DNA of 64,000 nt, taken from assembly GCF_021018895.1 (NCBI RefSeq), contig NC_079366.1, forward strand, positions 24,041,896 through 24,105,895, given 5' to 3'. The position numbers and the translations under genes are program-made. This document shows positions 1 through 12,400 of this stretch, one piece after another. Within the stretch, counting starts at the first letter, position 1. Each line of letters begins with the position of its first letter. The notes under the pieces are model-generated. The model did not search any database. It was given only the letters and a program-made list of their open reading frames with translations, and was not told the origin of the DNA. This DNA comes from Seriola aureovittata (Eukaryota > Chordata > Actinopteri > Carangiformes > Carangidae).

Positions 1-1227
1 TTTCTTTTTTTTTTTTTTGGCAAAGTTTAATAATCACATTGACAGTATTTGTTTATCCACTGACCTGAAAACCATTGTTTACATATAATACTTGAAAATA
101 AAAAGTCAATATGTTCAGGCATTTCAGGCCACCTCGCTATTTTAAAAGCTGCTATGTGTGCTTCTTTTCCTCTGCCACAGGCATGAGTCTGTAACTCTAA
201 CCCTGACCCTGTTTCACCACTTTGGTGTCGGTCCATTTTGGGCCACAGTTATTGTGACTAAAAGCATCATTGAGCATCGTAAGGTTGTTGCTTTTAACCA
301 CAGTGACGCATTAAACCTTCAATACATTTCCAAAACTCTGTCCTCAACCTGGCGGTCGTCCCGATCCGAAGTGTTTATTTCAGCCGGAGAATCAATGATG
401 AGTGATCCATATTCAAGCCTTCTCCACACACCACACACCACCACCGCCAGTGCTAGCTTTACTCAACCTGGTTGTTAGTCTGTATATGAAATATAGAATA
501 AAACACAGAAATAGCTCAGTGTGTTGCTTAGGTTGAAAGCCTACTAATAATAATAATAATAATAAGAATTACAAATTAATTTGATGGAGACTCATAGATT
601 TTAAACAGCCTGTATTATCCAATAGTTTAAATTGTAAAGAATTGATCTAGGTGTTAGCGGCCTTTCACACACCTCAGAATTACCTGTGTATGTATAGGTA
701 CCACAATGGGAAGCAATAGGGGAAATATGTAGCAGCTTGTTGTACTGTACTGAAGGTATTTCACTACAGTTTAGTTGGGCAGGTGGAGCTGTTTCAAACA
801 TGAATTGACACTGACCAAATTGACACTTGACTTCTCCACTATTAACAAATGTACTTCATGTTAAGTGTTGTTGGTAGTCATGCTCAAGCACTTATACTGT
901 TTATGATTTTTTTTTTTAAACCTAAGCATCTAGGATCTTCAGTTTTATCATACAGTATCTGACGGAAAACTTTAGTTTTTATCATTGGGCTGAGCATCAG
1001 TTTCATCACAAATCCTCGGCTCATTTTCTATGAGCTACCACCCAATCTGTAAAACTCAGGCTCTTTGAATGCATGTGCTTTGCCGCCACTTGTTTGGGTT
1101 ATGTCTTTGGCTGGATGCATTTGTGCTCATGTAGCCCTGCGTTTGTGTCATATGCATGTGCATGTGTGCTGCCGCTGCTGCTGCTTCTGCCTCTTTGATC
1201 CAACCCTGCCTGGCTGTGATTCCTCAG
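1..1227. other. Left-edge non-coding stretch, probably sorbs2 5' intron
   Basis: No exon was recognised here. It holds a (TAA)7 tract at about 545-565 and ends with a pyrimidine-rich run and CTCAG that serve as the acceptor of the first visible exon. In the human short isoform the residues before this exon are only a few amino acids, so the missing coding exon may be tiny and lie left of the window. Confidence 0.5.
545..565. repeat. (TAA)7 microsatellite
   Basis: Seven TAA units. Confidence 0.9.
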
Positions 1228-1317
1228 ATAGCGGAGGATACGCTCCCAAAAGCGTGGCCTTGTCACTCATACTCTCTCCCGTGAAGAGGGTCCAGAGCTC
1301 ACCAAATCTAGCCACAG
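1228..1317 (+). CDS. sorbs2: sorbs2 exon e1: N-terminal [10 protein letters not shown] region
   Basis: 90 bp between acceptor CTCAG and donor GTACTA. It reads (D)[17 protein letters not shown] then [12 protein letters not shown], matching the N-terminus of vertebrate SORBS2. It begins with two bases of a split codon and ends with one base of the next. Confidence 0.85.
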
Positions 1318-4300
1318 GTACTAACACTCACAAACACACAACGAATTAACACATGTTCAAACAAGAAGAGTGAACTAAATTTGTGAAATTCACACCACTA
1401 AAGGAACTGACACGGCTAAACTGCCCGAGGTAAGTCTTTAAAAAAAAAAAAAAAAAAAAAGCAGCTTGTTGTTTTTCAGACTCATGTTTGGGCTTCATCA
1501 ACCTGATATGGCTTTGGGCATAATTGAAATACTTTCAAATAGTCTGTGGCTGCCTCTGTATGCTTAAGCAATGTTTTGGACTGCAAGATGCTATTCTTTT
1601 CGAATCAGTTCATTGTATAATTATTTTATTTTCTTTCGTTGAGTCTCTTCCGTCTTTGGCTTGTTTTGCTTCTTAAATCAGTCCAGAGTGGTACTGTACC
1701 CACCGGTTGTTGATGTTAATCTTCCTTCCTTCCTTCTGACAGCTGTCATATGTCAAGTTCTCCCCCCTGCTTCTTACCATCTCCCCCTCTTCATGTGCCG
1801 TTTATTCTACTTTCCCTGTTGTCTAAGTGTTTTTTAATCACTGTTTTTCCTGGCTCTGTTTCTTTTTTTCTGTTACTGTTTCTCTTCTGTCAGGATTGAT
1901 TGGTCAGACATAACACAGCTCCCTTGACCTTAAGATGTTATACTTGGAAAGGCCTGTGTGTTCACTAGAGTGGCAGCATTCTGCTTAATTCTTCCTGATC
2001 AGTGGTTCGGTTTTACCCAAGCAAACTCACTGTAGATCTGCTGTATGTATGAGCCTCTTCATCCAAATTCTCTTTACAGAATAATTTGAAATTACAGTTA
2101 AAGTCAAGATGAATAACCAACAAGCTTTTTACAGAGCACAGTTGAATCTGTATTATTGGGCTTCTAGAGGTTACAGCTAGTGTAGTTTTCCCAGCTACTT
2201 TCTTTTTCCCTGCTGCTGTGCCTGCACCTTGTCAGCACCCAGGTTAACAGCTGCACCTATGAAGGCATCCTGGCACTGTCAGCTTCCTTTTTACAACAGT
2301 AGGACACTGTCTGGAAGCTGATGAGCTGCTCTCAGATAGACCAGGTTTAAGAGCTTAGAGGGCCCAACACTGTAGACTACAGACTGAAGCAGGGCTCCCA
2401 CCGTTCCTTGATATACTTGAAAGTTTATGAAATTACACAAATAGAAATGGGTAATTGAAAGTGGTTGGATTTCTATATTCTCTGCAAAAATAATTCTGTC
2501 TTTTTAATTGTTGTCTTGCAGCGTCTGTACAGCCTGCTAGTCCTCTTTATAAAAATTAATAGTGTAACAGTAATTAACCTTGATCCGTGTATCAAACTGT
2601 GCCATGTTGGGTCCTTGAATTTGAGGGAATTGGGCCTTGAAAGTCTTTGAAAGGTCCCTGAATTTGATGTTTTAAGAAGGTGTGGGAACGCTGCCGGAGG
2701 TCACCGCCTTAATCATCTCCACTGTTAAAACCAGTTGTCTATTTTGCTCGGAGATAGCTAACTTAACCAGCCACCTGGATTCAGTGACAGAGGTGGGTTC
2801 TTATTCAGAACAAAAATGAACCAAAGCCCTCAAGAACACACAGTGACCATTCTGCTGTCCAGACATTAATTGTCACATTCAATGATGGGGCTGACATCAC
2901 TCTCCTCATGTCCGTTCTTCATCTTGGGAGTGAAGTGATGTTTCAACAACTGATGTGCATGGAAAGCAGTCAGCACTCTTGTTTTCTCACCCATTTCTAT
3001 GAGCGAGCCAAAAACTCTGATCTCAGAGGACATTTGTACACACCGCACGTAAAGATCAGCCATCTGCACTGTGCCCACTCTGGTAGCGCTGTGTGAGTTT
3101 CTGATCTGCGGTGTCTGTGACAACATCATCTTGAAATCTTGAATCTCGACTATTTGTTAGTTTACCATAAGCATTAGTGTAGTTTTCCATCCTCAAAAGT
3201 TTACAGGGAAACATTCATTCATTTCTGTGTGGACTAGCTGTGAACTACAAGAGAAGAATTATTAGTTGTAAAGGCCGGTGACGCAACAGTTGCTTACAAG
3301 TGATTGCGAACTTCTCACTACAGTACTCAGAATACTCGTGGATGCGAAAATGTTATGACAGCAGGTGATATTGTGCATCACATCTGGATAAAAATCAGGA
3401 TTAAAAATGTTGTCTGTTCTGTGCTTTTTCCTCTTCAGTTTCGTCTTTTCAGATGTGTCTACTCCTTTACCCCCGTTATCAAGTCTCTGTTTGTCACAAT
3501 AAACATTATCTTAAGCATTTTTTGGGATGACAGTATATTGTGTAACTACTTGAGATATAATCCTATTGCAGTATTGACATTTGCAGAGATAATGTGACCA
3601 CACATTGACTCCTGTTATTTATTTTTTTCATGTCTTCCTCAGGGAGTGATTCTCACTCGTCAGACTTGGGTAAGTTTCTGTTGCTGTTGGTGAATTTTGG
3701 TGGAGACTGTTGACATTGCACTTGACAAAAGAGGTTGTGAAACACCCCATAGGAGACCAGAAAAGTTAATCAAACACACTGTAGTGGTTGATGTTAATTA
3801 GATTAAAATTATCTTCAGATTCTTGGCGGTCCCGCAGTGTAACAGATGGCCTTAAGAATGGAGACGCCAGCAGCTCGTCTCTTGCTGCCAAAGGCTTCCG
3901 CAGTGTCAGACCCAACCTGCAGGACAAGAAGTCACCAACACAGGTAGAATGTCTCACTCACTACTTGACACATGTTGAATTGTTTTTACTGCTGTTTAGA
4001 GTTTAATCAAAAATGATGGCGTTGTTTCATAATGGTGGAAAAGGTTATTCTTCATTCTCTATTTCAAGTATTTAATTTGATGATTTGTATCAAGCTTTTC
4101 ACTGATGATTTTTTCGTTGTTGTTGTTTGAACTTGTTTTGGCTGCTGCTTTCTAATTGGCAAATAAGGATATCAGTCACTTGCCATTGCCACCCCCCAGG
4201 AGAGACAGTTATCACTTCTCGCCCACTGGCGCTAACCCACCAGACTATAGCTCCCTCATAGCCCTGGCTAATGATTCTAGCCCTGGAATGCTAACATTCA

Positions 4301-6386
4301 CTCAGAACGAGAGAGCAGTTTTAAAAGAGTCCTACACTATTAATAGCACATCTTCTTACTCCTTCTCAGAGACCAGTGGAAATTCAGTCCAACAGGCGCA
4401 CCAGCACACTGTCTCAAATGATATTAGCAACTGTAGTGCATCTACCACTGCTAATGCCCAGGTCCAGGAGCGTAAAGTGTCTTCCCTCAAACTAACCCCA
4501 GTCACCATCCCTGACCCTCCTGCTCACCTCAATTCTTACCTTGATCCACAACCTAAGACCAAGACCACAAATTCCCCTCCGCCCACTTTCCCACCTCCAC
4601 AAAGTGGTCCCACTCTCTCTCAGCCCCCGACACAGACAGCCTCGATTTCTGTCCACTTGGGCGCCGAGAATCTGAAAAATCCAGAGCCTCAACCTCCAAG
4701 TCCCACAGTGGAACTCAAGCTCCCAGATCAAGCCCCAAGTCAAAACCCAAGTCCAGCTGCATCGCATGTGGAGATGACGAAGCCTCCTCCTGCAGTTCCA
4801 CCAAGACCTTCTCCTGCAGAACTGTTGGTACATAACTGACTACATACTGTAACAACAGAGCAAAATCATCATCACTGGGTTTTTTCTCTTGGTGACACAA
4901 GAGTGATTAAAGGGTAACACACCGCTGCATCCCATCATTTGACACACTGGTCACACCATACAAACAGAAGTAGCCGGTGTAACGTAGCCATGATGTGTCA
5001 GAGTCAGAGAACAGAGGTTTTTCTGCTACAGGCGTTCCTTGAAATAGACGCAGGCGTTTCGATGCACGTCATGTTCTGCTTGTGTGTGTCGCCTTTTTAG
5101 TTTGTTAATCTTGGTGCTGCCATGCATCCAACCAAACTAACTGTGATTCTACATATGTGTGATAACAGTGTTTCATTTAATGTATACCAATGTTATTGTC
5201 TATATACTTTGCAGCCTTCCACAGAGTTTGAACTAACAGAGCATCTTCAATTCACAGCAGTTATCATGTTTGAGAAGATGATGCCGCAGCCTCATGACAC
5301 CTCAGTGTGGTTTCCCATCAGCTTTTCACCTTCTATTAGGCTCACATGTTGCTTCCACACATCCTTTGTGACAATGTGGCTAATGAGTGATATCACTAAG
5401 CACTCTCCTCCTTTCCTTCTTTTCCAATCAATTCCCTCTCCCCTCCAACACCAGGGGCCTCCGTCCCCCGACCCCTCAGCACAGCGCTCCCACTACCACA
5501 GCCACAGCTCAGACTCACTCGACTACCTGTCAGGCCTAATGCCCAAGACCCTATCGCCCACCCCGTACGTTCCTATTGGAGCTGGCGGCACAGCTGGTGC
5601 TTTGAGCGGGCCGAGCTTTACCACATTCAGCGGTGCGAGCATCGGTGGCTGCATGTCACCCTCGGCTTCCCCAGTCACAGTGTCTGCTCTCAGCCACTAC
5701 TCGTCGTCCACGCCGGGTCTGCTGGACGAGCTGCAGATCTGTAGTCTGGACTCACCTGGCGCCTCACCCACGCCGTCGCCCACCCTCAGCCTTGTTTCTA
5801 CCTACACAACCACTGCTGGCCCTGATGATGTGCTAACAACCTCTGTGGCCTCCACTGCTGCAGCAGCCACTGTCACTAACGTAATTATCCCAACAAGTCA
5901 CTGCTGTAACACACATCATTATCAAAAAAACAAATGGTCCCCTCCTTTCCCCAACTGATTTTTGGATGGCTGAACCAAACCTGGATGGCTGAAGTGTGAT
6001 TACTACCAAGTTTTACCTTCCACTAACCATCAACTGCAACCTACCTGTCAGATACCAGAATTAAATTCAGCCCACTACGTCCCCTTATTATGTCAATGTC
6101 TCTGTCCTCATCAGAACTCTGTGTCTATGTGTGCTTGTCTATGTTTCTCTTTGTTATGCCTTCTTTGCAATCCAGTGCAATTACACTGTCTTTTCAGGCC
6201 AGTTCATATCAAAAATTCATGACCAGACAATTTTCAGAGAAGTTGCAGCAGGGTGGAGTACCCTGTATGTTGTTGTTCACATCTTGAAAGACTGAACTGG
6301 TCCACTGGGAATTAGAGGGTTTTTTAACATAACGTGTGTGAGGACTGAACTAGTTATGTTTACTGTCATATTATATTATACTATAT

Positions 6387-6456
<70 letters not shown>

Positions 6457-9400
6457 GTATATATATATATGTCTAGATTATGGCATAAATTTGCATGTGC
6501 ACCTTGTCTTCCAAACTGAATTGTGATTTCGTTAGGACTGCACTAATTAGTCTGACATTGTCCTCTTCTCAGCTAAGTAATTAGCTTGGTGTCTATCAAG
6601 TCAATCAAAGTTGCATTGCATAGTCACTGTTTACTCCAAGCCTCACAGCCATCAAGCCAAACCTCTTCTTCAACTTGGTCTTTTATACATGTGGTAAAGT
6701 GGGAAAGATCTTCAGTGCATGGCGTTATTCTACCACAGTTCCTGTTCCCAGCCTCACTCCCACCTACAAATGTGTAGATTGGCCTTGTTGCTTTTTCAAC
6801 CTGGGAAAATATCCATTCACACTAGGAAACATTCAGTAGAAGTCTGTGATTCAGAGGTCTGAAACCAGGATATATTGCAATGGTTTCCGCTTCATATCCT
6901 CAGCTTGAATTTGTCAGTTGTGGCATTGTAATCACAGTAACAGCAGCAGTAATTTACTCACTGTCATTGTCATTTTACTCTATGCTCCAGTGTTAACAAG
7001 AAAGAAGATAGAAATAGAACTTAGTCCGCTTGTTGCTTTATTGGAAATTGATCTGTTTTGAAGTGGCTGCGTTGCGTTTTTGAGCTGTCTTGAATCTTTG
7101 ATCTGAACATGGAGGCCTTTAACTTGAAATTGTTTTTATCCAGATGAAATTCTATGTCTCTGTGTCATGTTGAATGGAAGAGCATTCTTCAGAAGAGCCT
7201 CCCATTATAACTACATCATGCCTGCTGTCTTGTTTATGTTCCAACTAATTTATAATGAAATGTATCTGAATGTGAAAGAGTTGTCCATGTTTTACTGTTC
7301 CTGTTTTAATCTCTGTTGTTCTGTTTTAGAGCAAAGTGATTCAATAAGTGCCCCTTCCCCTAACTAACTCTTCAGCTCCAGCACTTCCTATGAATCACGT
7401 CAGATCCAATATCTGACTTACATGTACATCCATTCCAATATCAGACCTGGTTCCTCTACCCTTATGAATGTTTGTAGCAATAAGATGGCTATTGCTATCT
7501 TTTTACATTTACACTCAAGAGTTTTATAGTAGATCTACAAGGTTGTGCACTATTGTACATTTTGCTGCCACTTCTGATTGGTAGTCTTACAGCCTCTGTT
7601 TCTGGCTTGTGGGTCACTCTTAGGGCCAGGTCCTCTCTCACGCTATGAATGGAAGTGCTAGCCATCCACAGAGACCCCTCTCTCCTCCGTCCTATCCTCC
7701 TCCCCCCGCCTCACTCCACACTGGGCTCCCGAGACAGAGCAGGAGCTCGGGTGAGTCACTGTTGTTTTGTCTCTTCTCACCAATAAGACATGCTTCAAAT
7801 TGTCCAAATGCATGACTAGGGAAGTCATTACACTGCATTGCAAATAAACAACAAATACAGAACTAATTAAATCCAGACCTTCTACCTTTACCTGAGAAAA
7901 ATAAAACTTTATTCCCTCTGTGTCATATTAATGTGCTTTACTCTGAGGTTGAAAGTGTTTAGAATTTCAGGAATGTGTAAATCTATTAAGCACCACTCAA
8001 GGGATCTTTGTGAATTAATCTCAGTGTTGGAATGGAAATGATTTTGTCAAATCTCATTTTATCATTGTTCCATAATAATTGAAGAGTTAAGGGAAATAGA
8101 TTTATTTACAGTCACTTGCTGTGTAAGGTTTACAAAATATAATATCTTTATCCATCAGTAAAAGACAGAAGAATTGAACATGGAGGGTATATTTCTGATT
8201 ATTTTTAGGGCTAACTGACGAGCCTTTCTTTTGTCTCTCCTCTTCCCTCTTCTATGTAGAGGGCACCGAGTGTATCACTAGGGAGTCTGTGGTGTCGGGC
8301 CACACCAGCGTCAGCAGCACCGTGCCCATCGCCCGCTTCTCAGAAGAAGAAAAAAGGGTTTCTGTCATTAAAGCCCCTCATTATGAAGGCATCGGCCCTG
8401 TGGACGAGTCTGGCATCCCTATCGCCATCCGCACGGTGAGGTCAATCATACACTACAACTAAACACATTGGTTTGCAGCAGCAGACTGACTCGGTTAGGT
8501 GCTGTAGTGGAGCAGAGGGGTGTCTTTAGACCCATTTCTGTTGTCTTGATATGCGATCAGGCTCATGAGAGGGGAATGCTTTCAGCTGTCAGCAGCTTTT
8601 GAGCCAATATTAAAAGCCTTTTCTCTCACCCACACTATCTCTGTGTCTCTTTTACTCTCTCCTCTGTGTGCTAGTTATAAAGAGCTCAGACAAGGTCTTT
8701 GCTTCAGTACTGCAAGGTCCTTGATACTTACTTGTCAAAGTGTGTGCATTTGTGTCCGTGTTATCTCTGTTAAGGATGCTCATGTATTAACACTTCACTC
8801 GGTTATCCATTTCTTGTAGAGCGACATTTAAAGGCAGACACGCTAAACTACAGGATGAGAGAAAGACAAACAGGAAGAATGAGAGATGGGCAATAAAAGC
8901 AAAGAGAAAAGGTGAAAAGGGAAAAGAAGCAGGAAAGGGAAAAAAACAGATGCTCCTTATTGTGAGCAGACAAACATTTTTGTGGCCACTCTGTTTGGTA
9001 ACCGTGGAGAGTGAAGTGGTAATTGGACTGTGCCAGTGCTACATGCACAGTCACACACACTCCTTCACTGTGGAAGCAAAATACCTCTTCTCTGACCAGA
9101 ATCCAGACACTGTTTAGTGCTACTGAATAAAGAGCGGATTAAGTCTCTCTGCCATTTGATAGCTCTTTTTTGAAGTGGCTATTAGATCTATACTGTATAC
9201 ACAAAGACACACATACCAGGGTTTCTCCAGGATTTTCCAGGCACAGAACCAGAGCGTCAAACTTTTTGTTTTTGTAGCAACACAGCTTCCTCTACGCTAT
9301 GAAACCAAATCTGCTGGAATTGATTTCTGAGAGGAGGCACGGTCACATCACACACATTCATACGAAAACAGACTGTCGTAGTAGTTGAACAAGTGACTGA

Positions 9401-12400
9401 TGGCATCGTTGTTGTTTTTTTCAGGGCTATATGTTTGGATATTATGGAGTTGTATATGCTGAGAATGTTTAAAAGTTAAATTTGCAATATTCAAATTATG
9501 AGAATGATGAGGAAGCATCCTGTGTTGTTTCACTTCTTTGTTGTTAGAAAGCATAGAAAATGTCATTAACTCACTGAAGAGCATTAAAAAACAAGTCAAA
9601 TAATAAAAAAAAAAAAAAATGGCATCAATTAAACATAATTAACATCTATATTTCTCTTCAAGTCAAGAGAACAAATTCGTAGGTGAGGCATAATCATGAG
9701 GGAGCTTTAAATCAAATCATTAGTGGACGATGTGGACCATTAGGGAGCCATAGGAAGATATGGACATAGAGAGGCCCCCACCCACAAACTACTTCACCTG
9801 CACTGTTTGATCAGAACGAGGAGGATGAGGGAGAAATTAGGATTCTATCATCCATTCTTGTGTTTTGCCAACTGATATCCAAACACATATCCTACTTTAA
9901 TTTGGCTGCGTGAGTTACTACAATACATGAGTTAACAGTCAAATGTGATTTTATATGGTGAATAATTGGGTTGATTATGTAAAGTTATATGTTCTTCCCT
10001 GAGTTCCAGATGACTGTTATATTTCACTATATTTTCACTAGCAAAAATGTTTGATATAAAAGTTCTTGAAAATGACTTTTTGAACATACGTATATTCAGC
10101 ATATAACAAGAAGATGCAGGATTAGAACTAAATTTTACTAGGATATGTGTGAGAGAACCATGCGATCCACCTTTCAGACTTGTCACGTGGTGCAAATGAT
10201 TCTTGATACAATTATGTATCTTTGATCAGAAAAAGAGGATGTAGTCATCCTCATGTCATCCTAAAGTCTTTCACTGAACAAGCTTGATCGACATTTCCTA
10301 AAAACACAATATACAGTGTGTTGTGCAATAAATTAAGCTTTGTAAATAATTTATTCACGTCTCAGCATAATTTCTCTTTGGGTGAAATATGGATGTCTAG
10401 AAAGGCTGATAGTGTGTTTTCTCTCTGCTCAGTAATGTCCTATAAAACAGTGAGAACCCTTTCCGGTTTCTAACTTAAGTTATCCAGTTTCATGCTGCAT
10501 TTTCATGGCACATAAATCTTTATGATTATTTCTCTCTCCCCAGACGGTGGATAGGCCTAAGGATTGGTATAAAACTATGTTCAAACAGATCCACAAGGTT
10601 CACAAAGCAGGTAAGTCTCCACCGAATCAGTGAAAGGCAGAAATGGCTCATTATTTGATGTGATTTGATTGTCACATTATGAGGGGAACTCGTCATGCAT
10701 GCATGCTGCTTGTACGCGTGTGTGTATCTGTGTGTATCTGTGTGAGTCTTAGCATACTGGTTCTTGTTAAACTGAAAGACCCCGAAGAACCTCAGAGCCA
10801 GAACTCATTAGATGCGAGCAAGAGAGTCTGGAGAGGAGGAGGTTATTGAGAGAAACCTCTAATAGACACAGAGCTGTCCTGGGAAATCTGCTCTAATTTT
10901 GTGGCCTTGACAGAATCACACAGTCAGTACAAGGCTTGTTTGTTCTAAGCTGCTCAGGCTGCTTCTACTGCAGCACACACACAAACACACGCACACTCTC
11001 ACATAGAGAGACTATTTCATGACGATGTGTGCCTCAAAAACATCCACAGGCTTGTGATGGTCTCTTTGATGCGTCTCAGAATTCCCAAAGCTCCCTGAAT
11101 ATTCACATCGTCTAGTGGATTTATAAAGCAATACTTCAGTCCCACACAAATTCTGTCATCCGTACGGTAGTACTGAAAGGTCTTTCTAAAGGTGTGTAGT
11201 TTCTTTTGTTTGCAGACAACAGCAGCTTTGGTTAGATGCAGACGCTGCTTCTGTGGAGTACGATCTCCCATCTTAAAGCTCAAAAAACGACATAATAGAA
11301 AAACTGTTGTTTGAAAGCAGCTGAGCTTGTGGATGGGCAGAGGAGAAGTGGATTGTGCTGCCTGGGTGGTTTTGATACTTTCCACTGTGAAAAATGGTTG
11401 CTATTGGAAATTACTTTGTAACTGACTTTATTTAAGCTGACTGAAGCTGCTGTTCTCCCTGAGGAGGAAACTACACAGCTATGTACCATACAGTATGTCT
11501 GTGCATGTATCCCAATCAGCTTTTGTTCCTTTCTTCCACAGATGATGACTATTCTGACACATACAATGCAACATATGCTGTCATAAACAACGGTGAGACC
11601 TGCTTCATGTGTAACAAAAGTTGTGTTTCATACAGTAACATTTGTCTCCTCCTCTCTGGCTCGCTCTACCTTATGACCTCCCCTCCTGTCCTGTCCTTAG
11701 CAGACGACTACAGCCTGTTGTCCACCACCACCATGGCCCACCCAGCTCCCCGCACACATACGTACAGGCCACTATCCAAGAGCCCCTCAGACAACGGAGG
11801 GCACCTGGGGCCTCGGGAGCCTTCCCCGTCCCCTGTACCCCCACCACCTCCACCCATGCCATCCCTCCTGCAGCTGAGGGCCAGAGATAGTGAACGCGAA
11901 AAGGACTCCCCAGACATGTAGGAGGAGCTTATCTCTTTCATTAATTGCATGTCATCTTTAATCAATCAATACAACATTTTAATGGCTCTCTGAAACCTAT
12001 AAATGTGAATTAATTATATTTGTTTTCATTCATGATGTACTTTTAACCTTATAATTCACATTATTCTGTGGCAAATGATTAGAAACAATTCAGATTAGAA
12101 ATTTAACTAAGATTGTTTCTGCTTGTGTGGTGTTTTTCTTGCACCAGGAATGAATGGGGTCCCCCCGACAGGAAAGTGGACACACGGAAGTACCGCGCAG
12201 AGCCTAAGAGTATTTTTGAATACGAGCCTGGGAAGTCCTCTATTCTGGAGCACGAAAGACCAGTGAGTGTTTTTAAAATATGTTCTTTCACTTCATTATA
12301 ATGAATTCTAATAATTTTACTGTCAGAATCCAGTAAAAGATCGACTTTATATTTGCGTCCCTAGCTGGCTTCACACCAATGTCTTGGAGGAATATTCACA

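Noticed and set aside
1065..1349. Open frame with ATG starting at 1065 that runs into sorbs2 e1
   Set aside because: The part before 1228 is a Cys/His/Leu-rich run produced by a pyrimidine-rich splice tract; similarity to SORBS2 starts exactly at the CTCAG acceptor.
6338..6526. Open frame rich in Tyr and Ile
   Set aside because: Translation of the (AT)n microsatellite.
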